The notes: a model not told the origin generated them from the letters alone. Positions 20,351-33,125 are shown, counted from the first letter of the stretch. The stretch: 64,000 nucleotides of DNA from Cordylochernes scorpioides (GCA_030710605.1 CP092884.1:21247483-21311482); one strand, 5' to 3'. Numbers and translations are program-made.

Positions 20351-20712
20351 ATGAAGAATTTAATCACAATTTATATATTCATTTGTTTACCATAGTATAT
20401 CCTATATATATATATATCAAGCCATTCCCTTTCTACTTATAGTAAATATCCATTTTAAGAATTTTTTTATTTAACATCGCGTATATCTACATTGCTCCAT
20501 TTTGGCATACATCGTATCCGTGCAACTTTGATATGTATATTCTCTTCCCACGTTTCTGTTTGCCCTATTATTGATGTCATTTGATAGGAGCTGCAATTTT
20601 AGTTTTTTTTATTATCATTATCTTATGTGACCATGTATAGTCATTCCTTTGCTGCCGTATGTATCATATAGAGTTAATAAAGTTTTTTTTTATTTTAGAT
20701 GTGTTTTAGGAA

Positions 20713-20973
20713 TTGGGCATATCTACAATACACGCACAATTCCTTGGCGCCCGTAATGATTATGTTTATCCAGAATGGCCTAAGAATCTGTTTGCACAGA
20801 ATCTGTGTATAGACCACCCCATCTCCACCCATAGGGACTGCGGCCGGGAATGTGTGGATTCGAATCACATCTGGGCCAAGACTCCCTGGAATACAGACAG
20901 CGAAAGGATGGGCTTAGTACTTTGCCCATTAAATGGTAGGATAGAATTTCCTTCAGTAATTACGATGGGTTAA
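20713..20973 (+). other. Unidentified 86-codon open frame
   Basis: Unlike its AT-rich surroundings, this frame has fairly balanced composition and Cys/Trp content (CGRECVDSNHIWAKTPWNTD). I do not recognise it. It could be a relic exon, a transposon piece or chance. No splice sites or start context favour a real gene. Confidence 0.2.
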
Positions 20974-23424
20974 CCTGTCCCAGGTTCCATGGCCCGTTTG
21001 TTCCCCTTTACCTGAGTGTCGGTGATTGCATACTGGTATCATAAAAAATGCATTTCTCCCAATTTCATATTTCTCATAGAGTATGAACAGATATGAATTA
21101 GAATAAACACATTTTTTCACTCAGGCAGGGGAGGAATTGTTGGGCCAGATTTTCCACCAAGCAGACCCAACAAAGATGTAAACATTTACATCATATATAT
21201 ATACGCAGTGTCTTGACGGAGTGTTTGTTGTCCAGATGGAAGTCCCACAGCAATGGCCGACGGTGCTCTAAAGGTCAAGGCAGGGGAGGACGCAGCCCTG
21301 GACGTGCATCCCAAGACCTGCTGTAGAAAGATGACATCGGCCCTGTTTAAGTAGCCAGAAGTCCATTGCAGTAGGGTCCAGAAGAAGACCAGGAACCGGG
21401 AAGGCATCCAGTTGGAGATGACATCAGTCCTGCCCAAGGATCACGAAGTCCATTGCAGAAAGCTGGTGGACAATGGAGAAGCTGCCTCGACAAGAAAGAA
21501 GGGAACTTCGAGCATTCTTCTTTGTTAAACCAGCCCATCTCTTCACCTTCCTTTTTTTGTTATATATAACTTATGATATCACATTCAGATAGATTGGGCA
21601 TACTTAGTATTTTTAGAATTTCTTAAAGAAGAAATTATTATGTAAAATTTCTCAGAGGGGCAAACATGGTAGATTTTATTTTATTTCATTATTAATTTAA
21701 ATTATCTCTCGATAAGAAAGTTAACTTAAACTTTCTTTAATATTTATTTTGTTCTAAAATTAATAAAATCAACCACAAACATAGCTAGAGAAAATAGATG
21801 TGTCTAGTTACTTAAATTTCTTAAAGAAGATATTACTTTAAATTTAAAATAAATAATTTATATTTTTATTATCCCTATTTAATCAATTTTATTATTATCT
21901 TAAACCTTTTAATAAAAAGCCTAATTTCGAATTTTCTAAAGTAGAAAGTACTTTAAATTTAAAGATAAAATTATATATTTTATTATCCTTATTTTTGCCA
22001 ATTTTTTTTGTTACCTCAAATTTTTCTTTTAAAAGAAAAGAAGAATTTTAATTTTCTCAAAGGATTAAGCATCTATATTTGTTATTTCGATATCTCTCTT
22101 TTAAAAATAATAATATATTATTTTTAAATTAATAATATTTACTCGTTTATTATATTCTAGGAATTTTAATTATTTGATTACTCTGTAGTAAAAATTGAGA
22201 ACTTACCTCGGAGCCTTATATTTTGAATATAACGGCAGTTTTTGATCAAACAACAGGACCGGATCGAGTTTTTTTTTGGTCGGGGAGCACGCCCCAGGCG
22301 ATAAGGGTAACCGAGGCAAGCTTTAGGAGGGAATGTAATGAAGACGCTTGGTAAGTCTTTCACACCTTTAGTTTCTTAAATATATAGACATAACGAGGTC
22401 TGTATAGAAAGCATGGTAAAAACCATGGCAAATATCAAATTTTGATAGATTCGACTATTTAAGATATATGATGAATTGAGGTTTCAACCTTATGTTTTCT
22501 TAAAGGTATTAATTATTATTGATTGATCATTTTATCTAGATGCGGTAACTTGGTTGAAATACCAAATTGTAGGCTCTTAGTCAATTTTCTTTTATAGGAA
22601 TTTTTTTTTATTTGCAAAAGATATTAAACCTTTTTTTGCTTTGCCTACTCATGCTACACAATGATAAATACAAAAATTTTATTTTGTAAATTCCATGAAG
22701 ACCAATAAATGTTAATATTCAATGTTTAAAAAAAATGTATTGGTATTATTATTATCTATATTTAACAACAAATCACATGTAAACCCGGGTGTACACTATA
22801 TTTGCTGTATGTATGTGTTAAAAACTAATGTTGAGCTAGAATGGATTAAGATAGAGACGTTCCCAAATGGAACGTAAGAAGAGATCTAACAAATACACGT
22901 ACGAAATCCGACTTAACACATTTTGGACTCAGAACCAACAATGAAAATTATGAAGGTGTGAATTTGAGGAAACAAGGTTCTTGGCAGGATGTTGGATGTG
23001 CAGGATACCCTTTGATCGGATCCTGCAGACCACATGGCACATCATGCGCTGATTTATCCTGTGGCCTGAAGTAGTGTCCAGTGACAATGATTCATCCTAC
23101 ATCCTGGGAAGAACCTTTAATGACCTGAGGGACACCCAATTGCACCACCCATTTTTCTTATGCATGCCTTTTTTGTTCTTTTATGTAAATATTTTTTGGT
23201 GGCCTAGGCAATTTTTTTAATAGTAAGAGTAGCTTTTAAATAATTAATCTGAATTATTTATTAAATAATTTTATAATCAATCTACAAATTGGTTCTATAA
23301 ATCCTGAGATTTGTTAAATTAATTATTCTTTTTTATAAATGGAATGTATTGATTTAAATAATTTTCATGAACTGGAACTGGGAAATGTATGTAAATTTGT
23401 TTCTTTAATATTCAATAGGGATAT
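20974..23424. other. No gene seen
   Basis: The phrase CAGGCAGGGGAGGA occurs at about 21123 and again in a related form near 21280. The rest is AT-rich with homopolymer runs. No coding frame is supported. Confidence 0.35.
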
Positions 23425-23674
23425 TGTGGCGAAGAAATATTTTATTATTTAATTTAATATTATTCAATGAAATTATATTCAACAGATTATAAAAATATAT
23501 ATTAATCTGTATTTGTGAAATCATCTTTAAAATATTTCTTTGCTTGCTTGCTTAAGATTCCCTAGCTGTAAATAGTTGGGCTGACCTGTTAATAATTGTC
23601 GACTCGTCGCTGTGACGTCATCAATAAATACTTTTATATCTTAGGATATTTCAAGGCTTGATTTCTACGCTACA
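23425..23674 (+). repeat. 5' LTR of the Gypsy element
   Basis: TG...CA ends. Contains TGACGTCATCAATAAATACT (CRE-like TGACGTCA next to an AATAAA signal) near 23612-23632. The downstream PBS candidate is TGGTGAAGAAGCTGG (from 23678). Confidence 0.85.
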
Positions 23675-23749
23675 ACTGGTGAAGAAGCTGGATCGATACC
23701 CATTCAGAAAAAACGGAAAATTGACTCGGTTGAGCAAGAAGAAAAAACC

Positions 23750-24934
23750 ATGAACATCAAGAAAGAAGCAACTACTCAGGTAGGCTCATTTTTTGTCCAA
23801 CATCTACCTAGAAACCCCTCAATGTTCTCTGGTGAGGGTGTTGAAGATCCCCGTAGCTGGTTAAAAGGGTATGAACGTGTGGCGAAGCACAACCAATGGG
23901 ATGAAACCCTTTGTCTCGCTAACGTTTATTTCTATCTAACTGGCACTGCTCTCAAATGGTATGAAAACAACGAGGAAAGCATCCAGACATGGACGGAGTT
24001 CATGTCACAATTAGAAAATGTATTTGGAAAAAATGAAAGCTCAAGACTGCGAGCTGAGAAAATACTCAAAACTCGCGCACAATTAAAAGGAGAAAGCACC
24101 GAATATTACATCCAAGACGTCCTGCGCCTTTGCAAAGAGGTAGATCCACAAATGAATGAGGAAGATAAAATATCCCATCTGATGAAAGGGATAGCTGAGG
24201 AGCTCTACCAGGCACTTCTCCCAAGGGATGTGCATAACGCTGAGCAATTCGTCACCGAATGTCGCCGCATTGAAAGCCTACACTGTAAGCGAGTGACCCC
24301 TACCAAATACGAGCGACTACCAAATGTGGCATCTCTCAGTGATAATGATGACAGGGCAGATCTGTCATCTATGATCAGGCAAATTGTTCGTGAGGAGGTA
24401 CAGCGGGCATTAGGCTCTACTCGAGAGGAACCAAAAATTTCTACCATCGAAGATATGGTAAAGGAGGAGATTGGAAGAACCCTGGCGCCAATCTCAAAGC
24501 CTAGGGGAAGTTCCCCACAGAAGGAAAGACCCCGAGAGTTTTATAATAATAGATATGTGGCCCAAACGATAAGACCGCACCCTGAACCTCGGTACCCAAA
24601 ACAAGGAGGAAGACGCGATACCAACGAATGGCGAACCACGGAAGGTAAGCCAATCTGTTTCCACTGCGGACGCCCTGGCCACGTAGTGCGCTACTGCCGT
24701 GACAGGAGGAGAGAATATGAAGAAGGACAAAATTGGTATTATAAACATAGAGATAGGCAAGAGCCTAGAACATTCTATAATTCTCGGAGCAGCCAAGAGC
24801 CCAACGACGACCTGCCAAGAGAAAATAGACGCCGCTACCGAAGCCCCTCTTCTTACACTAGCCGAAAAGGACAATATTCATCTCCTGATAGAAGACCCAG
24901 CCAGTCGCCTCGCCGCTCCCGTCAGGAAAACTAG
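23750..24934 (+). CDS. Gypsy Gag polyprotein, intact
   Basis: A 394-aa protein. The capsid-like retrotrans_gag core spans residues ~20-180 (FSGEGVEDPRSWLKGYERVA, YFYLTGTALKWYENN, WTEFMSQLENVFG, KTRAQLKGESTEYYIQDVL, LMKGIAEELYQALL). A CCHC knuckle CFHCGRPGHVVRYC lies near residues 302-315. The C-terminus is basic and Arg/Ser-rich and should bind RNA. The style matches Gypsy elements common in chelicerates and other arthropods. The frame is open upstream of the ATG to the LTR and includes a basic KKRK run, so a non-AUG start is possible. The stop overlaps the following protease-like frame, as expected for frameshifting. Confidence 0.92.
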   Translation: MNIKKEATTQVGSFFVQHLPRNPSMFSGEGVEDPRSWLKGYERVAKHNQWDETLCLANVYFYLTGTALKWYENNEESIQTWTEFMSQLENVFGKNESSRLRAEKILKTRAQLKGESTEYYIQDVLRLCKEVDPQMNEEDKISHLMKGIAEELYQALLPRDVHNAEQFVTECRRIESLHCKRVTPTKYERLPNVASLSDNDDRADLSSMIRQIVREEVQRALGSTREEPKISTIEDMVKEEIGRTLAPISKPRGSSPQKERPREFYNNRYVAQTIRPHPEPRYPKQGGRRDTNEWRTTEGKPICFHCGRPGHVVRYCRDRRREYEEGQNWYYKHRDRQEPRTFYNSRSSQEPNDDLPRENRRRYRSPSSYTSRKGQYSSPDRRPSQSPRRSRQEN

Positions 24935-24936
24935 AA

Positions 24937-25345
24937 GATGCGTCCTATTTTGGAGGTAAGGCCGCAAAATTTATAAATCCTCCCTTATCGACTACATTAG
25001 AATTAAAAGAAAATTACATAGACATTAAAATAGAAGGAAAAACTAATGAGACGTTACTTCGGCCCATACAAAGTAACCCGAAAAATATCTGATGTGACCT
25101 ATGAAGTTGAAACATTCGGAAACCAGCAAGGTCGTCGTAAAACAAAAGATTTAGTTCACATTTGTAGGATGAAACCTTATTTAAACCCAGAGGACCAGGA
25201 GGACCAGCTAGAAGAGGACCCAGAAGATGACTCGACAAACTCCCAGGAAGAAAACATCCCCACTGATCGAACACAACAACCACAGACCCGCGAAGAGATC
25301 TCAGGCCCTATCACCCGTTCTCGAGCCTTGAGACAGAGGATGTAA
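24937..25345 (+). pseudogene. Remnant of Gypsy Pol: protease start joined to integrase tail
   Basis: In a frame other than gag, GKLEDASYFGGKAAKFINPP ... NYIDIKIEGKTN (to about 25046) resembles the segment before the protease active site. Without the DTG motif the sequence then switches to an integrase C-terminal stretch (RRYFGPYKVTRKISDVTYEV; RKTKDLVHICRMKPY) and an acidic tail ending TRSRALRQRM at 25345. The junction near 25045 marks a deletion of about 2.5-3 kb. Confidence 0.75.
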
Positions 25346-25391
25346 GTCTTCTTCTGAGCATCGGGTCGATGCTCTTTATAGGAGGAGGCTA

Positions 25392-25645
25392 TGTGGCGAA
25401 GAAATATTTTATTATTTAATTTAATATTATTCAATGAAATTATATTCAACAGATTATAAAAATATATATTAATCTGTATTTGTGAAATCATCTTTAAAAT
25501 ATTTCTTTGCTTGCTTGCTTAAGATTCCCTAGCTGTAAATAGTTGGGCTGACCTGTTAATAATTGTCGACTCGTCGCTGTGACGTCATCAATAAATACTT
25601 TTATATCTTAGGATATTTCAAGGCTTTATTTCTACGTTAGTTACA
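25392..25645 (+). repeat. 3' LTR of the Gypsy element
   Basis: Copy of 23425-23674 with one base change (GGCTTGATT/GGCTTTATT) and a 4-bp insertion near the end. Followed by ATAT. Confidence 0.85.
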
Positions 25646-25649
25646 ATAT

Positions 25650-27590
25650 ATAGATTTTTTTTATAATTAGATTGTTTTTTTAGGATAGTATACCTAGGCC
25701 AGCATTACTTTTTTTCTTTTTTGATATATGGATATTGTGTTATAATGTGTAAGAAAAACATTATTTGGATGCAAAAATAAGCATTTCATAGGTCACTTAT
25801 CGCAGTAAAACTTTTTCTTACATTTGATGGGTTCCCCGGTTTGGATAGTTGAAAAGGGAGGGTACACGATGTGACTTATTAAAGTCTCCTTACTTAAGTA
25901 TATATATATATATATAGCAATTTAGGCCAACAACCCTATGTATATAACCCGCGGCAAGACCTTAATGTTGTATAATAGCAGCACAGCTGTCAGTGATGCA
26001 CTATCGGCATATGTCTTTACATCATCACATGTAATACAATTTGTGCAAATAGGATAAATAAAATAAATAAAAAAGAAAAAGGAAAAAAAAACTCTGTAAT
26101 TGATTAAGAGTTGATCTAAAGCAAGGATTGAGCATATAATATTGTCAGTACAGTGGTCTAAAGATGGAAACAACCGCGACACTATTATACAACTTCATCT
26201 GACAACCCACGAAATCGTTATTAAATTGGGCAATCTATAAAACACTGAAACACAGACACTCGCGGCAATGTATGTGGCCGGTAATTTATGGGAGACTTGA
26301 TTATTAGTAACATTCCCTTCAAATAGGTAATAAACATACAACATTTTATTTAAACAGTTGGAATAGCACCCTAAGACAAATTATGTATGAAATAGGTAAC
26401 AGAGGAGACAAGAAAATTTCTCTAGATATTTATTTAAATATCTTAAAATTTGGGAACATGTCTATACTGACGAGATATGCTATTTACATAGTAAAATTTA
26501 GATAGAGGTGACCTGAAGTTACTTTATAGCCCTTTAGGGCCCATGCGAAATCTAGGTTGGCTACTACACAAAAGGGGGGGGAAACCTAGATCTCCATCTA
26601 TTCTAGCGGGACAAAATATACGAACCCTAACACTCCTTTTAAGTCACTTAAAGCCCTTTAGGGCCCATTCAGAATCTAAATAGATTAGCTTCTGTTCAAA
26701 AAAATAAAAAAAAAGGGGGGGGGCTAAGCCATAATGGCAAGGGGCTTACCTTCTCTCGAAAGCGGCGGCAAGGTCTGGTCTCCTCTACGTCTCAGGCCCG
26801 TCTAAAAATCGTCCTTCTCACTGAGCGACTCCGATCGAATCTCTCCCGCCTTTTGGCAAAGAACCTTCTTTTATATCATCTCATTCTCCATTTTCATTCG
26901 CCGAAAGAAACACCAATCAAAATGGCCAACGGCTCCAGTATCAATTTCATAGACGCCCCAGGCCTCTCCCCTTCAAAATAGAACATATAGTATTACCAAA
27001 ACAAAAAAAAATCTAAAGAGAGAAACAACCCCTGCGGTAGTGTAAGATTTCAGACTCCAGCCCCCCGTCTTTCCACATGGGTTGAAATACAATCCTCCCT
27101 TTTTCTCGGGATGGTATATATATCGCCCCCCCGTCTTGGCTAAAATTGACCCAGGCCCTTTTTACCTGGACTGTAATGTGATGCTTTCCTTTCTCTGGAA
27201 GGATATTTTATAAGTTTCAGTCTTTAGAGATCTTCCTTCTCCATTTTTCTCCCTTTTTTTTTTTCTGGTCACCTTTACCTAAATTTTTGGTGAGGGGAAT
27301 ATATGTACATATGAAACAACAGTTTCCAGCTCGGATGTCTCTGGATGTCTTCTTCTTTACCAGGCATCAGCTTTCGGCATGGAAGTCTGGTGTCACCAAG
27401 TGTCTAAGTTTCTGGGCAAAAAAAAATGGTCTGTAAGTCTATGTGGGAGGGAAGCCATGTATCCATTTGATTTGATCATACATACGCCTTCTGTTGGGGT
27501 ATGGTTACAAAAAAAACGTGCCCCAACACATTTTGTTGAACACATCCCACATTTTCAATCACATAGGATATTAATATACCTAAGATTAAA
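25650..27590. other. No gene seen
   Basis: Two related phrases (AGCCCTTTAGGGCCCAT and neighbours) at about 26528 and 26650 suggest an old duplication. G tracts at about 26572 and 26716, otherwise AT-rich. No supported coding frame. Confidence 0.35.
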
Positions 27591-27597
27591 CTTTAAA

Positions 27598-28110
27598 TTA
27601 TATTTGATACATCATTTCCCTCTGCATTTGTGAATATTGTGTCCTTTGGATAAGTCTGTCTATTTGTGGTTTGTAAATCGGACATTCACTTGAAATCAAT
27701 TTATGGTTTGTATTAAAAGTTTTTTTAGGGTGCTTAGAGCGATTGTGACAATTTGTTGCTTCAGTACAGTTGTGGCTACCCTGTACACCGCATATTTTAC
27801 ATATTTTAATGCTTTGGCAGGCTTTTGTTTTGTGATTCAGATTATATTCAAAACAATTTGGCATTATCTTACAAATATTCTGTCTTGTGTAAAACATCGC
27901 TCAAAAATAGATGCATATTTCAATACCCATTATTTTTAAAATTTGGTAAACTTTAGGAGCCACTCTTAATACTATACTGTGATATGAAGAGTTAGATTTC
28001 ATTATAAATAGAACCTTTATTTCCCTTTCCAAATTTTCCAAATCAGAATTCATTTTGCTTATGGTTTGGACGAAGTTCGCCGCATTTGTAATTTTGGATA
28101 CGTTTTGACT
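27598..28110 (-). pseudogene. LINE ORF1 (gag-like, zinc-knuckle) relic
   Basis: The minus strand reads a basic segment (LENLEREIKVLFIMKSNSSY, about 28050) with relics of an RRM-like domain. After a stop comes a Cys/His array: CFEYNLNHKTKACQ, CKICGVQGSHNC, CHNRSKH, CPIYKPQIDRL. The spacing fits the tandem zinc knuckles of Jockey/I-type LINE ORF1 proteins. Stops and frame changes show it is dead. The matching endonuclease/RT was not found nearby. Confidence 0.55.
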
Positions 28111-29945
28111 ATTATAATTGGATCTCTTAGTGTCGGTATGTAAATTATACTAAAAAATTTCAAATCTTTTGATTTGTTTAATTCACCTAGTAGTATTTTA
28201 TTGTCAGTTTGGTTTAGAACCTTTATAATTACAGATTTTTTTGTGTTTATAATTCTATTAATCTTAATGTCTTTACCATTTCCCCGACATTATTCGAATT
28301 TTTTTTGAAGTGCATCAGAATTAGATGCACCATCATTTATTTATCAATTTGGCCAGAAATCTAAACCCTACATAAATAACCCAGGTTCCTGGTTGGCAGA
28401 AACCCAATTCCTCGGGTTGTTCAGCTCACTAGTACAGACTAGTGTATGCACTTTTAATCGTGTACTGAGTGAATAGCAAAAAAATAACCAGTTTATCAGT
28501 AAGTTATAGGCTGTGGTCGTGTCTGGGAAGCTGGTCATAGATGTAGAGTTTAGGTGGGTCAGTCCAAGCCATATAGTAACATCTTATGCCTCAAGGAACA
28601 GCTGAAGAAGAGGCGATCAACTGTCAATGGATCTTCCATGCCAAAAAAGGTATATAATGGAAATATTTACATTCATGAAAAATCATAAAGATAGATAAAA
28701 TTATTTCAAATTCCTTGAGCTCACATTAAAAAACAATAATCGTTTTAACGAGTACAACAAAAGCACAATTTTTAGTTATACACGTTAAAAGTTTATCGTT
28801 TCCTAATGTTGGAAATCAAATTTTATTAATTGATTAAAATATATAATTTATTGTTCTACACATAATAAATTAGACAAATATAAAAAATTATTTTTAAAAC
28901 TCTATAATATTTTTCATAGATAAAATTTACGCCGTGGGTGGTATTTAGAAACCTATTATTTATAAATAAATAAAGGCGAGTTAAAGTCCATTTTTATATG
29001 TTTTTATAATTATTTTTCTAAATGGAAGGTACTTCGTCGTCAAAAGGTAAATGTAAAATAGTTATTATGTGTTTTGAACGAAGTTATTTTTACGGCCCTA
29101 GGGTTTTTGAAATTTTAAGTTTACTATTTAAAAAAATTGCGTCGGCGTAAATGTTTTGTCGTCAAAATTTGGCATTGAGGAGGGAAAAAAATCTCTCTCT
29201 CTCTTCTTAATTTTTTTTTATTGCAAAAAATCTTAGCAGAAAATAGAGAGGTCATTCACCAGAAAGGTGATTTATACCCATCTTAAAACTATGCTAGGAG
29301 GAATAAGTTAAATGCATAATAAAACAAATGGAAAGTCACTTCTTAATTTTCAATCAAATATTGCTATTTTAGGAACTTTATGTCTTCAAATTCATTTTTA
29401 TTTAAAATTCCCCAATTTAATATATAAAAAGTGACATTAATCAAGATATCAAATTTTAATTTTAGAGTTTTGGCAATACTATACCTCAAAAGCAAGATTC
29501 AGTAAAACATTGATATAGCTAATTGGGAATTAGCAGTTCAATTTTTCTAATTTGAAGACTAAAATGTTGTGATGAGATCTTTTAAATTTATTTCAACACT
29601 TCCCTTAATTCAACTGAAAGCCCTGGTCCCTTGTGTCAAATTGAAGAGTGATGTAAGAAACACTGTATTTCACTTTATTCCCTAAAGGAAATAGCACATA
29701 TAAAAGAAAGGACTTTTGAAAGAATTTGTATGGTGTGTTTTTAAGACTCCCCCACCTACCAAATAAGTTAGATTTATCTTCTGTAAGATTTTTTCCCCCC
29801 ATTTAGAATCAGAAATATAAAAAGTGGAGGTTTTCTTATTACTATTAAGCAACTCTCCAGCAAGAAGACACCTCTCCCTAAAGGACACACTTTGACTCTG
29901 TAATTAGATATCCTTTATTTGGAGCTTCTAATATATATATATATA
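28111..29945. other. No gene seen
   Basis: AT-rich with short chance frames. Part of 28111-28310 may be the decayed upstream portion of the LINE relic. Confidence 0.35.
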
Positions 29946-29949
29946 TATA

Positions 29950-30123
29950 CAGTAGAACCTCCCTGTAAAGGACATCTAATTGCAGAGCCAAAGTATCCTT
30001 TAGGGAGAGGTGTCCTCTTACCAGAGAGTTGCTAAATTGTAAAAATGGCTATTTTGCAAATGAAAACTGTCCTTTGTAGAGAGGTGTCCTCTAGCGGGGT
30101 GTCCTCTCACGGAGGTTCTACTG
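29950..30123. mobile_element. pogo-type MITE
   Basis: Ends CAGTAGAACCTCC and GGAGGTTCTACTG are inverted repeats. The interior has GTGTCCTCT/AGAGGACAC-type inverted phrases. Related copies: 35768, 38045, 40703, 46842, 49142, 50796. Confidence 0.8.
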
Positions 30124-30491
30124 TTTATATAATATGCATTATTATCATTATATGTAAATAGTTTTTAAATCTATTTGGAAATTCTCTCCTTTGCAGACTC
30201 TGGGGTAAACCCTGTTTGAAAAATATATGTTGTCTTAATTGAGGCTTTGTTGTGTATATAAAGAAGTTCAACTTGTCGCAAGTTTGTCTAAATATCAGTT
30301 TTTTTAATCTAGAGAAGCCCACTAATATATTTGCGCAATTATCAGAGAAATCTATATATATGTAAACCTTATAAACACAAGGTAAAAGGACCAAATCCAA
30401 ATAAATAAAATAGTGTGTGGATTTGAATTTATAAATTATGAATTTTTGAATTTATTTGAATTAGGTCTTATTACCTTGTGTTTATAATCTA

Positions 30492-31330
30492 CTAGACGAA
30501 TGGCCCGGGCAACGCCCGGGTTTTACCCGAGTGCGCATATATTTTAAAAACGTTTTAATTCAAATACTATTCGTTACAATTATAAATTGGCGCCATGGAT
30601 GTCACTCTTGTGAAACGTCCCGTTCCAAACTGTGTGTTTTTAAAATGTTTTAATTAAAATACTATTCGTTACAATTATAAATTGGCGCCGTGGATGTCTC
30701 TCTTGTGAAACGTCCCGCCCCAAACTGTGTGTGTCTTGAAAATATAAAAATAAAAATGTGAATTTTCATAAAGATTTCATCATGTCGATTTTTTTTTTTT
30801 GCATTTCACCTACTAAATCGATAGAGATAATTACATTTGCAACATGAACTTAGGTATATTGACTAAATAGAAAATGCATAGTAATAAAGATCATTTTTTA
30901 AAGGCACCATATAGTTTTTTTTTTCAATAAAATCGAAACAAAAATTAACGATAAATAATGATAATTGCCTTAAAAAGAAATTGCCTTAAAAAAAAGAAAC
31001 ATTCGCGGTGATTTTTGTCTTGCATTCGTTTATACAATTATTATATACGAATGAGCCGGGCAACGCCCGGGTTTTACCCGATTAAATGCTTTTATTCAAA
31101 TACTATTCGTTACAATTATAAATTGGCGCCGTGGATGTCATTCTTGTATAATATATAAATGTGTTTTAAAAATTGTAAAAAAAAAAAAAAATGCATCGGC
31201 CGGGAATCGAACCCGGGCCGCCCGCGTGGCAGGCGAGCATTCTACCACTGAACCACCGATGGTTATGAAAAATCCCATCCGTGAGCTTCAGACAGACAAA
31301 CAGACAGAATAAGGCAAATATATAAGTAGA
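30492..31330 (-). mobile_element. Non-autonomous Helitron containing a tRNA-Gly-like gene
   Basis: On the minus strand it starts TCTACTTATATATTTGCC (after A) and ends with the GC hairpin CCCGGGCGTTGCCCGGGCC, CATTCGTCTAG, followed by T. These are the TC start, 3' hairpin and CTRR end of Helitrons inserted between A and T. A second hairpin end without CTAG occurs near 31055, so it may be two nested copies. An internal ~108-bp segment (GGCGCCATGGATGTC/GGCGCCGTGGATGTC) is duplicated at 30590-30730. Confidence 0.65.
31192..31262 (-). tRNA. tRNA-Gly (anticodon GCC)
   Basis: A 71-nt cloverleaf. A box GGTTCAGTGGTAGAATGC, anticodon stem-loop CTCGCCTGCCACGCGGGC with GCC, B box GGGTTCGATTCCC. A T run just downstream gives a Pol III terminator. 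The acceptor stem pairs CATCGG with CCGATG, but the first base is C where the usual gene has G, leaving a 1:72 mismatch. It may be a slightly decayed or captured copy rather than a working gene; it lies within Helitron sequence. Confidence 0.8.
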
Positions 31331-31535
31331 TAATCCAAATTGTACCTTATCATGTAAACTTTATTTTTTGTACAACTTAGATTCTAAAAACAAAAGGATA
31401 AAATGGAAAACAAAAACAAAATGTATCCAACAGCTGCTAGTCCAGCATAATATTGTAGGTCACTACCTTTGATCCATCCATGTATAAACTATAAAGATGC
31501 CCGATAATTATGTATAATGCAATGTTATATACAGT

Positions 31536-33125
31536 AAAACCCCTCTATAGTGAACCCCAATGGGACAACTTTTGGTTCACTATAGCCACGATTTAGCTAT
31601 TTTTTTACTTTTCAAAATTAAAAAAAAAAAGATTATTATCCCTAGTACACATGGTACAGGCCATGATAATCATGGTGGGTAGCTAGTGACTGCTTTTACT
31701 GTAAGTACACCACATGTCTACACATGTGAAAAGTAGTTAGACTTTGCACTTACAAATGTGCCAGAGCTCTGTTTGATTACTTGCACTCGCTGGTGGGGTT
31801 GGACTTTTGCAAGAATCGGGGGCCATTGGAGCATTTTTTTAAATCAGAAAAAAGTGCTCAATGCGGGAATCGAACCCAGGTTGTAGCGGTTGAAAACCAA
31901 CGGTTTAGACAATCCTTCCCCCCCCCCCCCCTTTTTTTTTTCTCAAAATTTTTAAACTGTATAATTAAAGGACAGCCATACAAGAAGGAAAAGGCAGCCT
32001 CTTAATAGTGGTCACTTTGTTTTAATTCCCTTAATTGACCACACACACTACATTAATACTGAATAATAAAAGAAGTCATTTGATGATATGTTCTTCTTAT
32101 CATTATATAGCATACATGTACCTGTATGTCTAATTTAAAATCAAAACAAATCCTCGGCAAAGTTTTAAAACATCTTTATCATATTATATAATACAATGTG
32201 TTATGATACATTAGCATGCGTCATGAAATTGTTTAATTTTTAAAAGAATCATACACATCTATAATAGTTTCAAATTTTTAATACAATGTACTTGAAACAA
32301 CTTACTTGAAAAAATGGCTCTAATACTTTGTTGCTTCAAAGCACTCTTCAAGCATTGCATCTTTTAAATAAAGTCAATAAGTGTTTTTCTTCCATTACAT
32401 GTTTCCACATTAAGAGTCTAGATTTTGTTTTGTTTTGAACCTTCATGCGAATTAATGCTTGGTTTTAAAATCACCATAGTTCATGGCATAAAAAATAATT
32501 TTTGTTGCATCACAGGCCCGATTTTGGATTTTTTTAGCCCTAACAAGTACGATCGCGGCAAAAGTTGAGGCTGATTCCTCTTTGTAACAATTTTTAATAG
32601 CCTTCTATTTTATATTTTATAATAGAGAAGTTATATTTTCTTATTTAACATGTTCTCAAATTTTGCCTGTGTTGTTTCATTTTGAAAACAGCCTTTTTTT
32701 AGTAATAGCATTTTTTAAAAATGCCTTTGTTTACTTTTGTTTTATTTATTTTCGAAGCCATTTGCATTTTTTAAATTTCAATTTTGATGGTTGCATAGAT
32801 ATTCTATTTAATAAAAAGTATAATGTATAAAAATTTATACAAAATACAAGAAAAATAGAATGTAAATTAAAACTAACAATGCTGCTAAATTTATTGTGTT
32901 TAAATTACAATTTAAAGTTTTTTTATAAGCCTAGTATTTTAAATAGATTTTATTATTTCGGTACTTGAAATTAGGTTCGATATAGGGGTAGTTCGTTATT
33001 TTAAAAATCGCAAAGTTTGTTATAGCGATGGTACAAGTATTTGTGCAATTACTTGTATTTTCAATGGAATGAAATTGGGAATTGCCTTAGGTTCGTTATA
33101 AAGGAAAGTTCGCTATATCAGGGGT
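31536..33125. mobile_element. Old pogo/Tigger-type element, SINE inserted
   Basis: The left end CAGTAAAACCCCTCTATAG and TGGTTCACTATAGCCACG match the 42362 element. The right part (GGTTCGTTATAAAGGAAAGTTCGCTATATCAGGGGTTTG, split phrases near 33090-33125) is a decayed inverted end. The interior is AT-rich without a usable transposase frame. A SINE sits at 31635-31930. Confidence 0.5.
31635..31930 (-). repeat. tRNA-derived SINE, copy 1
   Basis: Minus-strand copy of the family seen at 34365, 39129 and 41839. The tRNA-like head lies at about 31860-31930 (B box GGTTCGATTCCC read on the minus strand). The body includes the palindrome CACATGTGTAGACATGTG. The tail is near 31635. Confidence 0.85.

Larger units (their letters stand above)
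23425..25645 (+). mobile_element. Complete Gypsy-type LTR element lacking most of Pol
   Basis: LTRs 23425-23674 and 25392-25645 begin TGTGGCGAAGAAATA and are nearly identical apart from a few changes near the 3' end (CTACGCTACA versus CTACGTTAGTTACA). The 4-bp ATAT at 23421-23424 and 25646-25649 is a plausible target duplication. The interior has an intact Gag ORF, the first ~40 residues of the protease region, and an integrase C-terminal tail. RT, RNase H and most of integrase are deleted. Length is 2.2 kb against about 5 kb for a full element. Confidence 0.88.
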
